From Hyperoodon ampullatus (lineage: Eukaryota; Chordata; Mammalia; Artiodactyla; Ziphiidae): a stretch of 64,000 bases of DNA. The translations under genes were made by a program, and so were the position numbers. Positions within the stretch are counted from its first letter, which is position 1; every line of letters begins with the position of its first letter. Shown here piece by piece: positions 12,501-27,500 of the stretch. The DNA is taken from contig OX457061.1 in the NCBI GenBank assembly GCA_949752795.1, positions 6,135,239 to 6,199,238 on the forward strand. Reading direction: 5' to 3'. The notes beneath the pieces were generated by a model that did no database searches, was not told the DNA's origin, and saw only the letters and a list, made by a program, of their open reading frames with translations.

Positions 12501-15500
12501 ACCGGGGTGTGGAGCATGACGGGGCCCGGCAGGCTGGGTGGCAGAGTGATGCGGGGAGGCGCTGCAGGGTGAGGGCGGCACAGGGCACAGGCTGAGCCCC
12601 GCTGGGGGTGAAGCAGGCAGGGTCCCTGGCTGGGTACCTGGCTGGGTACCCGCACACGGCCACAAACAAAAGCTTAGGGACAGCCACTCCCAACATGGGC
12701 GCAGCGCTCCACGGTCCTTGAGGTTGCTCATCTCACCCTTCCAACCCCACCATGAGGCTGCCACAGATGGGAAACTGAGGCTCAGAGAGGGACGTCACCT
12801 GCCCAGGGCTGACCAGCTAGGAACTGGCACAAGCAGCACCTGAACTTGGGCCTTCTGGTCAGCATGAGGCCATTATCAGGGGGATGGCATAGGGGTAGCC
12901 AGGGTTGAGAATCCCTGGGCAGGTTTTGCTTTCCAACCCAGAGGTATCAGCCTACAGACAGCCCCTCGTGGGCAGAAAATGGTCAGAAGATTCAGTTGTA
13001 TCTGGGAGGCATGAGCCATGACACTCAGGGTCCCAGCCTTGTGTCCAGCTACCTACCCCCTGCTCTCAGGATAAAGACCCAATCTTTCCAGCCTCCATCT
13101 GCTCCCCAGCACCACTCTGGCCCCTCCTCTCACTGTTCTGTAAGCTCCAAGCCCCCAGCCTCCTTTCAGTTTCTCAGATTCTCTATAGCCTTAGCATTTT
13201 GCACATGGTCTCCGTTTAGGCATCCAGCTCTCAAAGATGCCTCCTGGGACCCCCCAGGCCAGGTCAGCGCCCCATTTCCAGGCATTCAGTTGTACCCCAC
13301 TTTTCCTAGCTCTTATCACAATTGTCATGAAACTACTTTGGGTAAGTATCCAATTACTATATCCTCCACTAGACTGAAAGCTCCTGGGTCCGTCTTGGCC
13401 AGGGCTGCAGCCCCAGGGTCTGCCCAGAGCACGTACAGGCACACCTCGTTTTATTGTGCTCCACCTCACTGCACTTTGCAGATGTTGTGTTTTTTACAAG
13501 CTGAAGGTTTGTGGCAACCGTGCCTTGAGCAAGTCTATCGGTGCCATTTTTCCGGTAGCATTGGCTCGCTTCTGGTCTCTGTGTCACATTTTGGTAATTC
13601 TCGCAATATTTCAAACTTTTCCTTTACTGTTCTATCTGTTAGAGCGATCTGTGAATAGTGATCTTTTTTTTTTTTTTTTTTGCGGTACGCGGGCCTCTCA
13701 CTGCTGTGGCCTCTCCTGTTGCGGAGCACAGGCTCTGGAGGCGCAGGCTCAGCGGCCATGGCTCACGGGCCCAGCCGCTCCGCGGCATGTGGGATCTTCC
13801 CGGACCGGGGCACGAACCCGCGTCCCCTGCATCGGCAGGCGGACTCTCAACCACTGCGCCACCAGGGAAGCCCTGTGAACAGTGATCTTTGATGTTGCTA
13901 CTACGACTCACCAAAGGCTCAGATGATGGTTAGCATGTTTTAGCAATAAAATACTTTTTAATTAAAGTCTGTACTTTCTTTAGACATAGTGCTACTGCAC
14001 AGTTACTAGACTACAGTATAGTGTAAACAGAACTTTTCTATGCAATGGGAAACCAAAACATTCATGTGACTTGCTTTATTTTGATATTCGCTTTATTGTG
14101 GTGGTCTGGAACTGAATGAACCTGCAGTATCTCTGAGGTACGCCTGTGCTCAGTAGATGGAGGAATTGATGTTTGAATAAATGGATGGTTAGATGGATGG
14201 ATGGGTGGATAGGCAGAGGACTGGATGGATGGTTGGATCCGTGGAAGAACAGTTGGGGGTTTCCATGCATGGATAGAAGAATGGATGGATAAATTATCCA
14301 TGGATGGAAGGAGGGAAAGATGAATGAAAGGAAGGATGGACGAATGGATGATGGATGGAAGGAAGGATGGATGGATAAATTATCAATGGATAGAAGGAAG
14401 GATGGATGAATGGGTGATGGATGGAAGGAAGGATGGACGGATGACAGATGGATGGACAGACTGAGGGACAAATGGATGCAAGACAACTTTGGGGACAAGG
14501 ATCCCTTTAGTCTCAGGGCAGCTCACCATTGACCCGTAGGCCATACTGCAGCTCTGTGCTGCCCGCCACATTGGAAGCCACACAGCGGTAGCTCCCAGCG
14601 TCAGAAAACCGGGCTCGCTCAATGAGGAGAACTCTCCCATCAGCTGACACCGTCACTCCCTTCTGGGCAGAGACAGGCTGGTGGCCCTTGAACCAGGAGA
14701 TATCTGGTGAAGAGAAGAGAGACGAAAGGGTCCCTGCCAGCCCTTCAGACTGTGCCCTGTGCCATGGGCATCCAGGAGAGGCTTCCTGGGTGGCCACATG
14801 GTGTGCCTTTATCTCAGGCACTGGAGAAAGCCAGTGTTCTCCAGGAAGGGGGCGGGGCAGAACAGGGCAGCGTTGTCTGAGATGGAACCGAAGGCAGAGA
14901 GGGATGAAGGCTGGGGCAGCCAGGAGCAAGGAGAGTCAAAGTCAGCCCAGTCCCTCACGTCCTCCCCCTGCCAGGAGACCACCCATGAGGGAGATCTTTA
15001 GAGGAGAACATGGTATACCCCAAAACAGCAGCCTCATAAATATGGACCAATTATAAAAAGCTACGTGCACCCCCATGTTCATAGCAGCACTATTCACAAT
15101 AGTCAAGACATGGGAACAACCTAAATGTCCATCAATGGATGAATGGATAAAGAAGATGTGGCACATATATACAATGGAATACTACTCAGCCATAAAAAAG
15201 AACAAAATAATGCCATTTGCAGCAACATGGATGGAACCAGAGATTATCATACTAAGTGAAGTAAGAAAGAGAAAGACAAATACCATATGATATCACTTAT
15301 ATGTGGAATCTAAAATATGACACAAATGAACCTATCTACAAAACAGACTCGTGGACATAGAGAACAGACTGGTGGTTGTCAAGGGAAAGGGGGTTGGGGG
15401 AGGGACGGAGTAGGAGGTTGGGGTCATCAGATGTAAGCTATCATATATAGAATGGATAAACAACAAAGTTCTACTGTATAACACAGAGAACTATATTCAA

Positions 15501-18500
15501 TATCCTATGATAAACCATAATGGAAAAGCATATAAAAAAAGAATGTGTATATATATGTATAACTGAATCACTTTGCTGTACAGCAGAAATTAACACAACA
15601 TTGTAAACCAATATACTTTAATTTAAAAATTAAGTTAATAAAGAGATAATAAATAAATTAGTAATGACCGACTGTATCTTCAACTTCCTTACCTCCTGCC
15701 AGGGTCCATCCCAGAAGAGGGTTTCCCCATGGCAGAAGGCAAATACCTCCAGGGCTCACCATCCCAGGCAAAGCAGGGTTGACCTGGTTCAGATGGAGGA
15801 CAGGAAACGGACCCCCTTCCTGGGCCCATCCTGTCTGCCGGGCACCCACACCTAGCCCTAGCTCCCAGACCTTTGCTCAACTGCTGGTCTAGAGAAGAGG
15901 CCCAGATGGAGGTCCTGGTTCTCACCGCCAGCCCCGGGGCAGCCCCGTGAAGCCACAAACTCAGCAGAAACCCGGCAGGTTTGTTTCAGACACCAGTGCA
16001 AAGGCTCTGGGCCCTGGCAGTGACTGGCATGTAATGGGCATTGCATAAACAGCTGTTGACAAGGAAGAGGGGAACACTGGGGAGGGAGGGGGAAGCCCTG
16101 CTGATCTCATCCTGCTTCGTCCACAGCCAGAGTGGTGCCTGCGGCACTGCCCCGCCTCTTTGGATGGGGAACTGGGGTTGTCTGGAGGTGGCTTTCAGCC
16201 AACAGGTGGGGTCTTACTTACCAGGAGTGGGTACGCCTGAAGCCAGACACTCCAAGTTTACAGAGGCATTTTCCAGCACTGCCTTTTTGACCAGGCCCGG
16301 CTCGATATTGGGGGGCACTAGGGGAGACGAGGAGAGCCCTGGCTTGGAGGGGGTACAGGCTCTGGGTGGCTCATCTCGGCCTCCCCAGTGCCCCTCCCCA
16401 GCCTTCCCAAGGTGGGCTGGGCAACTAGGTCGACCCTGGTGCCCGACCCCCCCAGGAACAGCCAGCATCACGCACACCGGGGAGGTGGACCCTAGACAGT
16501 CACGAAGAGTGACAAGGGCCAGGCTTTGCCCATATACACAAGGACCTAAATGAGCCCCCAAATGAAGAGAACAAGCAAAGATAAATATGAATGAGAACAA
16601 GGCTGTCCACTGAAAATCCGGCAGAAAACCACCAAAAGTGACCACGGAGCAAATGATTTTCTACTTCTAAAGTTAAGTACGTGACATTAATTTTAGAGCC
16701 CCCAGCCGTCCCCAACCCCCCACGGCAGCCCTGCGGGCACTCAGTCACCCGCCACCCCAGGTGCAGGCTCCGCCCCCACCCACGTCCTCACCCAACACCT
16801 TGAGCACCACGTCCTTCCTGCTCTCCCCAGCCTGGTTAGTGGCAGCACAAGTGTAGATGCCTTCGTCCCTCAGGTCCACCTTCTCGATCTGGTGGAGAGG
16901 AGGAAGGGCAGGTGTGTGCCAGGATGTGGGCGGGGCCTGGGGTCAGAGCAACACTGGGACATAGCAAGTGGCCAGGCTGCTGTTGACCCCAGTGCAGGAG
17001 AAGTGAGGCATGGGCACAAGCTTGGTTCCGGGTGGAGTTCCTAGCCACACGTTCAGATTCCAGGGGATCCCTCTGGTCTTGGGGACACTCCCCTCCCCCC
17101 ATTTTCTCCCTCCGGGAGCTCAAACTCCAGGGACCTGGACTAGGCTTAGGGCTCCCTTCCTTCTTCAGACCCAGCACCCCAAGGTCCACTGAGCATTTCT
17201 AGGATGAGTGGACTCTGTTTGTCCTGCCCCTAGGCTGCCAGAGTTCCGCTTGGGCTCCCCGGGGCCACTAAAAAGCAGCCCCTCCCCCTGTGCAAGGTCG
17301 GCCTGCCAGCCCTGGGGCCCTTGCACGTACCTGCAGGTTCCCCCCAAAGGCCGCCAGGGCCACACCATCCTTCCACCAGCGGAGGCTTGGGGTAGGTACC
17401 CCAGTCCCTGCACATTGGAGGGTCACAGGCTGCAGGAAAGGGGCTGTGATGTTCTCACCCCCAACTATGACCACCGATGGGAACTCTGGGCAGAGGGAGA
17501 GGCAGGGAGGCCCAGTCAGGGTCAGGAGGGGTGCAGTGGGCACCCAGAAACCTCTTCAATGCCTGGGGAGGGAGGGAGTGGCCTTGCAGGGCTGGCCTCT
17601 AGCCTCCCCCCACTCAACCCTCCAGACACCTGGCCTTAGGGGAAAGAGCGCCAGACTGAGAGCCGGCAGAGCTAGTCTTTCCCTTTCAAATTCTCCCATT
17701 CATCATCCATCCATCCATCATCCATCTATATGTGCACTGAGCATCTACTCTGTGTCCCACACTGCACTGTGCACAGGGACACAGCAGAGAAAGTTCTGTG
17801 CTGCCCTCAGAGCTCCCAAGCTGGGCAGTGGAGATGAACAGCCAAACGAGAAATCCCAATACAGTAGGTGGGGGGCTATGGCCACGAGAGGCTGGGCAGT
17901 GCAGATTATAACCATGGTGGAATCAAGGAGGGCTTCCTGGAGGAAGGGGTGTTTTTTTAGGACAGACCTGAAAGATAGGGAGGAGCTAATCAGGCAAAGA
18001 GGAAGAATGTTCCAGGCAGAGGGAACAGCATTTGCAGGACTGGAGGTAAGAAAGCCAACGTATTTAAACAGTTGAATGAAGTTCAGCGTGGTCAGCATAA
18101 AGAGAGCAAGCCGGGGTCGGGGGGAGGCTGGGGAGGGGATCGAAGGGCTGTAGACAAGTGTGGTGAGCAGCTGAGACCACCCTCTCACACCTGTGTCTCT
18201 TTGGGGAGCTGGGAAGTCCAGACCAGAAATGCTGTCCAGAGAAGACCAGCTCCATGCCCTTCCCATGTCTGTCAGGCTGGCTTCACCCACCCCGGCATCT
18301 CGGGCTGTCATTGCCCCAGAACCCCAGGCTGCCCTCACCGTGTACAGACAACTCCACTTCAGCCCCTGCAGTGCCCGCTTCATTGGTGGCCTGGCAGGCG
18401 AAAAGGCCCGCGTGGTCCAGCTCCACATGGTCGATGTGCAGTGTGGTCCCCTGCGAGGTCAGCTGCACCCCGGCCAGCTCCTCGGCTGGGCGGCCATTCT

Positions 18501-21500
18501 GCATCCACCTAAGGTGTGTGGGGAGGGGAACAGGTCAGCCTGAGGCTAGAGAAGGTAGGGGCAACAGGACAGGCCAAGAGGCCAGGCAGCATCTCTCTCC
18601 TGTTCTCACGTCCCTGGCTCCATGGTCCTTGGCTCCGGGGCCTCTTTCATGCTCCTGGTAGGGGAAGCATCTCCCGTCCCCACCCACCCCCAAAGCATGC
18701 TCTCTGCCTGTCCCCCAGCCCCCCCAGTTCTGGCCTCCACCACCCCATACGCACTGGATCGCGGGCACTGGGGAGCCTGAGGCCTGGCAGGGAAGGTCCA
18801 GGGGCTGTCCTACGAGGGTGGTCACCGGGCCCAAGCCTTCAGCCAACAGGAGCTGCGGGGGCACTGTGGGCAGGAGCCACCATTGGGTGTCTGGAGCTGA
18901 GGAAATCCCGGCCTACAGCCCTTCCAAGTCCCAGTGCCGCCAGAGCCAGGCCCAAGCTTCACCTCACCCTTCAAGCACTCCCATAAACGGCCCCTCGTCC
19001 AGAAGGCCTTCTAGGACCACCCAAGTTCAGCCTCCCCACAGGATTGGTCTGTTTATTCAATGTCTTCCCACCAGACCCAGGGCTCAGGAGTCCCGTCTCC
19101 CTGTTCCCTGCCTTATCCAGAGTTAATGGCTGTGAAGTGTCCGTGAAATGGAAGAAGCAGGCGAAGGGCCCGCCCACCCATCCCCGGGACAAGCGCCCAC
19201 CACCCAGCTTTGGGCCTCAGGGTATAAACGTCCATCCCATTGACCGGGAGCATCTCCTGGAAGGCAGAGCGGTGTCCTTCACCCTGGATGACCTGGCCCA
19301 GGGTCATGGGCAGGAGCAGGGACCCTTGATCCCGGGAATCAACCCTGCCCACACTGTATCCCTGAGGGGCCCCAGCCCAGGTCGCAGGGTCCTCATCTGT
19401 CCCCTTATCTGTCTCATGCAGTCCAGGGCACTGGTCGCTTCCATTCCCTCTGCACACACTAGGCATGGGAGGGGGGATCCACGGCCCAGGTGACTCGGGT
19501 GGGGCAGGCCTGGGCTCACCCTGCACCTCCACGGAGTACTGCAGCACGGCCTCCCCGGCGGGGCTGCTGGCCACGCAGCTGTACAGGCCTCCAGATGCCT
19601 CCCCCGGGCTCTCCAGGCTCAGCATGCCGCCGCCCGCCTCCAGCCACGTCCCATTGCTCTCCGCCACGGGTAGCCCCTCGCGGTGCCAGGAGACGGTGGG
19701 GGGTGGGTGGCCTCTGGCCACACACTCCAGCGCCAAGGGCCTCCCGGCCACGGCCTTCACCACACGGGGCCCTCCGCCAGCGCCCTCGATGGTGGGCGGG
19801 ACTAGGGAAGAGGCAGGGGCTGCTCAGGGACCAGCAGCCTGGTTAAGTCCCTCCCAGACCCCAACCCATGCGAAATGCCTTCTCCCCTCCACTAGCTGGA
19901 ACCCCTGTTCAGACATCATCACCTCCTCCGGGGAGCCTCCCCCGGCACCCTGGCCGGAAGCACTCTCTCTCTCCCTCCTCTGCCCCTTGGTGCCATCCCC
20001 ACCCCCACCCCCACCCTGCCTGCATCCTCTCTCCACACCCTGCTACCCCCGTGAGCTCAGCCTGAGCGGAACAACACTTGTCTCTGTGCGTCTTCGGTAT
20101 CTGCACACAGTAGGTCTCAAGATCCGCTGAACCCAAAGCGATGGGTCCCCAGGGCCCAAGGCCAGAACCTCTACTCCTACGACTGGTCCCCTGCCTGGCC
20201 TGAGGAAGCGAGCAGACCCTAGCCCGACGGCCCAGCCTCTGGGGGCTCCTAACTCAGCCAGTGATGGCCAAGGGCGTAGCCAGAGGGGGGGCTTCTCTCT
20301 TCCCCTTGGGGAGGGCCCCCAAGTTGCCAAGCCCACAGAGTCATTGCCAGGAGACATGGGGCGATGAGGGAACGGCATGGGCTTCTCAACATTGCCTGGG
20401 TCACTAGCCCCACTGAAAATATAATGAAAACACACACATGCATTTTCCATCAATTTCCAGGAGGTTCTCAGATCCCTGAATAAGAATCCCGGAGTTGGCT
20501 GCTGGCCTCAACCTCAGAGGCTGCCCGTAGACCCCACACACCTCAACTTCCCTTTGGGGTCCCCAGGACTCCAGCACCCAAGCCCTTTGCATCTTTGGGG
20601 ACCAGAGCTCCGGAGCTGATTCCTCGAGAGGGACCAGAATGACCCCACCAGGCTGCATTCTGCCTTCTCAGACTTCATCTGCTCAGACCCATCCCTGCCC
20701 TCTTACACACACCCTGTCCTCTGAGTTCTTCACATGTCCTCAGAGCCAAGCCCCTCCAGGCAGGCCAACGCTGAGGTTAACAGAGCACAAGTCAGACCCT
20801 CGAGGTAGGAACTGGGTCCTCTCACCTCCCAGCAGGGTGACCTGGGCCAGCCCCAGAGCCCACCACGCTCACCCATGAGTGGGAGGACAAGGGCCCTAGT
20901 CCCTGTGCAGTGATTAAATTAGCTAGCGCTGTGATGAGCCCCAGAGGGTCTGGACCACAGTACGTGGCTAATTAAGAGCACTTAGTTATTAGCTGTGGTC
21001 ATGGGGGTGTGGGCGCAATATCCTGAGAAGCCCTAAACCGCGAGGGGGAGACGTGGATTCTCAACTCGGCTCCGCTGGGGCCCCGAGACAGGCCCTTCCC
21101 CTGGTGTCTGTTTCCTCACCCGCCTGAGGAAGGCTGGACGAGCTGAGATGACCCTTCTCCCTGGGTAACCCCTCATTCGCATTTTCCTGGGCCTCTGGCT
21201 GCTCCCTTCACCCACCTTTAGAGCCAGACGGAGGCCACCCCGGCCCAGAGTCCCTCCCACCACTCGCCCCAGCTGACCACTGCTCCTGCTGCGACCCCGG
21301 GCCGCTCACCGTAAACCTCCAGCCGGGTGGCCTTCTCCACAACCCCCACGGGGTTGCTGGCCCTGCAGGTGTAGATGCCAGTGTCCGAGCCCTGGGCCCT
21401 CTCCAGCTGCAGCTGTCGGCCGCCCCTGGTGTAGACGGTCCCGGCACTGGGCAGCAGGGGGTCCCCATCCTTGAACCAGGTGATGTCAGGCGTGGGCACT

Positions 21501-24500
21501 CCTCGGGCTTCACACAGGAGCCACATGGGGTGGCCCTCCATGACGGTCAACTCACTTGTCTCGTTGGAGCCCCAGATGGTGGGAGGTGCTGAGGACAATG
21601 GGGGGCGGGGGGCAGTCACAGGGAGCCTGCCCAGCACCGAGGTGGCTGGTGTCCCATCCCTTGCAGCCCCATGCACCTGTCTGTGGGCCACAAGCACCGC
21701 ACATGTCACAGGCTTCTACTGCAGGGGTGGGAGGAGGGACGGGGGGCTCTGGGGACAGACAGGAGATACCGGCTAGGGACACGCTGACGTGGGGGGCAAG
21801 CCCGGCCATCACAAGAGGCGCAGAAAGCGGGGGAGGGGCCACAGGTCAGGTTCCGGACCCCACTTTGCCTCTGACTCGCTGTATGACCCGCAGAGGTCAC
21901 TTCCCCTCTCTGGGGCTCAGTCTCCCCATCTGTAAAACGAGGGGCCGAACTGGATCCGGGGTTCCTACAGGGCAGGTCACACACCTTGGGTGGTACCTAA
22001 GCTGATCCTCAGGACACGTGGGCATGCATCTCGTAACAGAACAGCTACACCCTCCCCAAATCTCCTTCCTGCCTGATTACGACAAAGGAAAAGGCTGTTT
22101 GGTGTGCTTGGTGCGACTATGTTCGTAACCTTTCTAGAACTTTCTACTCTGCCCTTTTTACCACATGCAGGCAGCTCACAGCCTAAGGGTTTCCAAAATC
22201 CCTCTTTGGTTGCATTTGTTTTCACAGCTTCCTCCCACCAAGGCCAAGCAGCCCTGCTTCCTACTTCCCTTTGAAGTGTTACACATCCTTTTACATAAAT
22301 GAGTTTCAGTGTAAAGAAAAGTGACTTGATTTAAGCAAACAATCATCCTGAGTGGTATCAGGAATAGGAAAACTTGTGAAGCTCAGATGGGGACAGTGGG
22401 ATTTGGGAAACGTTGGGCCAGATTCCCTCTGTTCTTCGCGGTCCACCCCACCCCCCCCGGCCCCCCCCCAGCTTTACGGAACCGGGGGCTCGCTCCTCAT
22501 AGGCCCCCGTGTCTGCCCTCGTCTGCCCTCCATGCGGTGGGCAGCCCATGGTGGGGGCCGGGAAGGGGTTGGGCTCACAGTGGATTCTGAGCTGAAAGTC
22601 CTTGGCCTGCTGGCCGGCTGGGCTGAAGGCCACGCACTGGTACCGCCCTTCATCCCCCAGGTGACTGGTGGTGATTCTGAGAACCTGGCCATCCTCCTGC
22701 AGCTGGATGCGAGGGTCCCCCGGAAGGACAGGTCTGGAAAGGTGGTCAAGTCTGTCCGTAAGGCCAGCTGGCAGGGGCAGGCTACACAGAGGGGAGCCTG
22801 CTGCTTGGGAAAAGGAAGCCTGGAAGATTCACAGTCGCTGAAAGGTACCAACAACCCAAGTGCCCATCAATGGATAAACAGATAAACAAAAAGTGGTTCA
22901 TCCCTACAATGGAATATTATTCAGCCGTTAAAAGGGATGAAGTACTGAAACCTGCTACAACATGAAAAAACCTCAAAAACTGTGCGCTAGGTGAAAGAAG
23001 CCAGACACGAAAGACTACATATGTATGACTGCATGAAATTTATATGAAATATAGGGAAATTCACAGAGACAGAGGTTAGTGGTTGCCAGGGGCTGGGGCC
23101 GGGGAGGAACAAAGCAGTGACTGCTAATGGGTATAGGGCCTCCTCTGGGGGTGGTGAAATGTTCTGGAACCAGACAGAGGCGACGGATGTGCAACACTGT
23201 GGATGTACTTGTATTTAGTACTGAACACAGCGTATTGAATTGTGCACTTTGGAATAGTAAACATCATATTAATTCCTTAAAATTTTAAATACCTTAAAAA
23301 ACACCTTTGAAAAAGTTTTAAAAATGAAAGGAAGGCTGGCTAAGTGATGAGAAAACCCTGCCATTTGAAAGCAGGGTCTCACCTGGGTGATCTCAGGCTG
23401 GGGGGTGGATGTGCCCCACACCGCCCTCTGCCTGGGCCCTGGCTGGCTCGTGCAATGCCTGTCAAGCTCTAACCCTGCAGAGTTCCATCTCCCCAGAGGC
23501 CCTCTCCACCAGCCCAGGCCGAGGCTCCACCCCAACACTACCCGTCGGGGGTCACTCACTGCCCATCCTTGGTCCATTCCATCTGGGGCATGGGGACCCC
23601 CGAGGTCTGGCACTCCAGCTCCACCCCTACACCAGCCAGGCCCAGCACCTCCTGGGCGGCCTCGGCTCCAAGCACGGAAGGTGGGACTGGGGGCAAGAAA
23701 GGGTGGGCGGAGAAAAATCCTCAACCCCTACAAGCCCCGCCTGCTGCAGGGCCTTTGCACGTGCAGGACCCCTGCCTGGTCACCCTTCTCTTCTCCTACC
23801 CGGCCCTCATGGGAAGCTCCCCCAAACCCCTGGCTGGATCGGCCCCTGCTCTGTGTGTCCTCAGCTGCCGCCGCTGCTCCTTTGTAGCATATAATGCATA
23901 ATGTAATTACAAAGCTAATGATGTGATTATCTAATGTCTGCCCCCATAGCTCTGTGAAGACAGGGACCAGGTCTGTCATGCGCCCCTCTATGCCCCCGGC
24001 TCCCAGCCAGTAGTTTCCTTCCCCCGCCCCACCTAAAAGGGGAGGGGCTGCAGGGCCAGACACACTTGGGAGCTGGGAGGGCTCAGCCTCACTCACTGAG
24101 CACAAGGAGATCGAAGTCCCTCTGCACAGACCCAGCCTGGTTCTCGGCCCTGCAGGAGTAGAGGCCAGAATCGCCCTCCTGGATCCTGGGAAAGTGGAGG
24201 GCCCGGGCCCCGTCCAGGAGGCGGTGGCTGCCCACCTCGGGGATCTGGGCAGAAGAGGCCAGAGGGAGCTGGTGAGCGGGGTCTGGCCACCCCGCACCCC
24301 CCATCAGCAATGAGGAAACTGAGGCCCAGGGAGCTGGTTGGTGACGGGAACCCAGGGCTTCTGATTCCCAGAACGGTGCCGTGCCCTCTCCACCAGGCAG
24401 CCCCTCAGGCTTCATCACGGTCTTCCGTGGCCCTGAGCCCCAGTGCATCCCCAAAGACTCCTGCCACTTGTCACACCTCCCCGCCACACCTGGCACATGC

Positions 24501-27500
24501 AGGAACCCGTCCAGAAGGTCTGTACTTTATCCAAATCCCCCCCACAGCCCATCCACCCCAGGGGACACCCACCTGCTGCCCATTCTTGAGCCACGTGATC
24601 TCGGGGGCCGGAAAGCCATTTGCGTCACACTCCAGTGTCAGGGACTGCCCGGCCATGCCTGACACGTTGGCCCTGTGCCCGTTCTCCCGGATGCTGGGGG
24701 GCACTTGGGAGCAAGGAGAAATAGAGGAGCTGCCCCCTCCCAGGACAGCCACGGCCACCCGGACCCCTTCTGGGCCATTCTTCCCCACCTGGACGGGCAG
24801 CCCCAACTCCCGCCCTTCCCCAGATTCTGGGGTTCCAGGATGCCCGCCCCAGCCCCTGCTGTGGCCATCAGGAGCCCCGTGGGCCTGGGAATGGCCACAG
24901 CGGCCTCGCCCTGGGACCTCGTGCTGGTCGTGCCCAGGAACTGTCTACGGGCTCTGACATCCAGCTTTGTAAGATGCGGGAGCCCCGGGATCCATCTGGC
25001 TCTCCACCCAAACTGCTGTCGTGGTCACCTAGGGGGGTACCCTCCACCACCCCAAGTCAGAATCTCCGAAGATGGGGCCTAGGTATGTCTTTGAAACAAA
25101 CTTCCCGGGAACCATAAAACTGCTTCTCCCACCCCCTCCATAAGCCCGTGTTGAGGAGAAGGGCTCCCCTCCCCCTGCACACAGCACCAGGGGCGGGAGC
25201 TGTGGGAAGCTCTTCCTGCTGCGGGAAGAATAGGAACCTTGGGTAGTTTCAGCAGCTTCAGTGGAAGGTGGGCTTTGGGACTCTCATTTGCCATCAGTGA
25301 GCCTTCTAGAATAAATTCACTAGACCATTTCAGAGCCATTTATGGAGTTCCAGGTTCTTCTCCTTACACTGTCTCGGTGGAGGTCTCTCTGGGGATGGGG
25401 ATGCCCATGCAACCTGCCACTTTCCTGACACCCTCAAACCCTCCCCAACAAGCATGGGGTGGGGGAAGGCAGGGACCTGCGGCCTCCCCTGCGGTGAGCT
25501 CTCAGGCTGGGGAGCTGGCGCTGCCCCACCCAGGCATCCATGGGTACCACTGGGAGGTGTGTACAAGCCGTTCCCCAGCCCTGGGGTCCCTGCTCACCAT
25601 GGACTACGAGCTTGGCTCTCCTGGATGCGGAGCCCGCCTCGTTGGTGGCCTGACACTCGTAGTCTCCACCGTCGGTGGGAGAGACCGAGGCCAGAAACAG
25701 AGAGCCTTCATCCAGCACTGCCAGGCCCGGCCGGCCACGCAGGGGCTCTGAGGACAGGCCCTTCCGCCACGTGACCTGTGGCTTGGGCGTCCCTGGCAGG
25801 GCACAGAGTCATCAGCACGAAAACCTGTCCCCTTCCCTGTCCACACCCACACTGCCCCCCACCCCCCTGCAAGTGATGCTGACCCTCCGGGGTGGGGGGA
25901 GGTCTCAGGTACCTCCTTGCCCCCCAGGCTGGAGGAGCAGCAGGTGCTCACACACCTGTCACCTCCCCACCCAGTGCTGTGCGTCCACATGGCCTCCCAG
26001 CGGCCCGAGGGCCACAGGCACAGGGGCCAGAGCCTTTTCTGGTCCCCTTCGCAGAGGCCCCACCTCATCCGCACTCCCAGCCCCCTCACCTGCCCTGTGT
26101 TTTCTCCTTTGCCTGCCATCTCCAACTTCCTAATGTACATAAGATGCACTTCTTTAGGCTTTTTTTTTTTTTGGCCTATTGTCTGTTCCCCCCACAAGGT
26201 CCGAAGTCTTTGCTTTGTCCCCTGTTGCACCCCCAGCTGCAAGCCCAGCGCCTGGCACACAGTAGGTGCTACATGAATGAATGAGACCGCCGTGCTCAGT
26301 ACCCATATTGTCCCATCGGATCCGCACATAAACGGTGGAGGACCCAGGTGGACCAGGCCTGTGCTTCCCCTCACAGGCATGAGGCGGGCACCGCTGGCCA
26401 CACACCCCTAGCCCCACCGTGAGCGCCGCAGTCCCCCTGGAGGCCCTTCTCCGACACTCCTCACGTCGGACTGTGCAGCGTCTGGCTCTGCCATCAGCCT
26501 GTCGGCTCACACGGCCCGGCGCACAGTGGGTGCGGGATGAACAGCTGCCCCACTGGGCCAGGGCACACAGTAGGCCCTCAGATCAGTGTTGAAGGAATGA
26601 CCCAGCATTCCAAGCAGCACACGTGCCCATGAGGCATGGCGCCCAGTGGTCGCAGCGGGGCCTGGGTCACGTGAGCCCCAACTCCGCAGACTTGCTGAGT
26701 GATCTCAGGACGAGGGCAGCCCTTACTCACTGCCCTGCCTGCTGGGCCCTCACCTGCCTTCCTACCTCTGCTAGCGCCGAGCGGGAGGGCAGCCTGCAGC
26801 CCCTCCACCACCCCCCATTGGGGTCATAATCGTTGCTAAATACCAGTTATCATGCACCACACCCCCCACTCAATCTGCTGACTCCCCTGGCAGCTCGGGG
26901 CGCTTTGTAAGCACACTCTCTATGCCTCACTTGCTCTTTTATCCTCACTTTCAGAGGGAGGGGTGAGACACCCCATCTAGGGGGGAATGGGGCTACGATC
27001 AAGATGCGGCACATCCAAGGCATCCTGGGTGTCGTCTCGTTCGGGAGGGCCCCTGACCCACCCCACCCTGTACTGACTGCTCCTGCTTAAGTGCTGGGGA
27101 CTCTGCCCGCTGGCCCTGAGGGAAAAGGAGGGCCACCCATGCTCTGCGATCCTTGGGCTACTTAATCCTGTGTGTCTGTTTTCTCATAGAACCCTCTGCC
27201 GTTTCCTCTGTGTCTGCCCAGGATGCCTGCTGGAGTGTCCCAGCTGCTCCCCACCACGGAGACACATGTGTGAACACATACACACAACATACACACATAT
27301 ACCCCACAGACACACACATGCCCCTCCCAGCTCCTCATCTTTTCCCAAAGGCCCCAGCCCATCCTCCCACCACCCAGAGACCAGGACTTCAGAGCCGCCA
27401 GCCTTGAGGGGTATTGAGTTTTGAACCCTGGAAGCTTTTTTTTTTTTTAATGCAAACATCTAATCCCTAAATGAGCTCTAACCACACAGAACTGCACCAC

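Noticed and set aside
14155..14475. Direct repeats here and elsewhere as a CRISPR array
   Set aside because: Units are 4-9 bp microsatellites without spacers, in a vertebrate genome.
25604..26401. 265-codon minus-strand frame overlapping exon 16
   Set aside because: It is in a different frame from the Ig domain and reads mostly intron.
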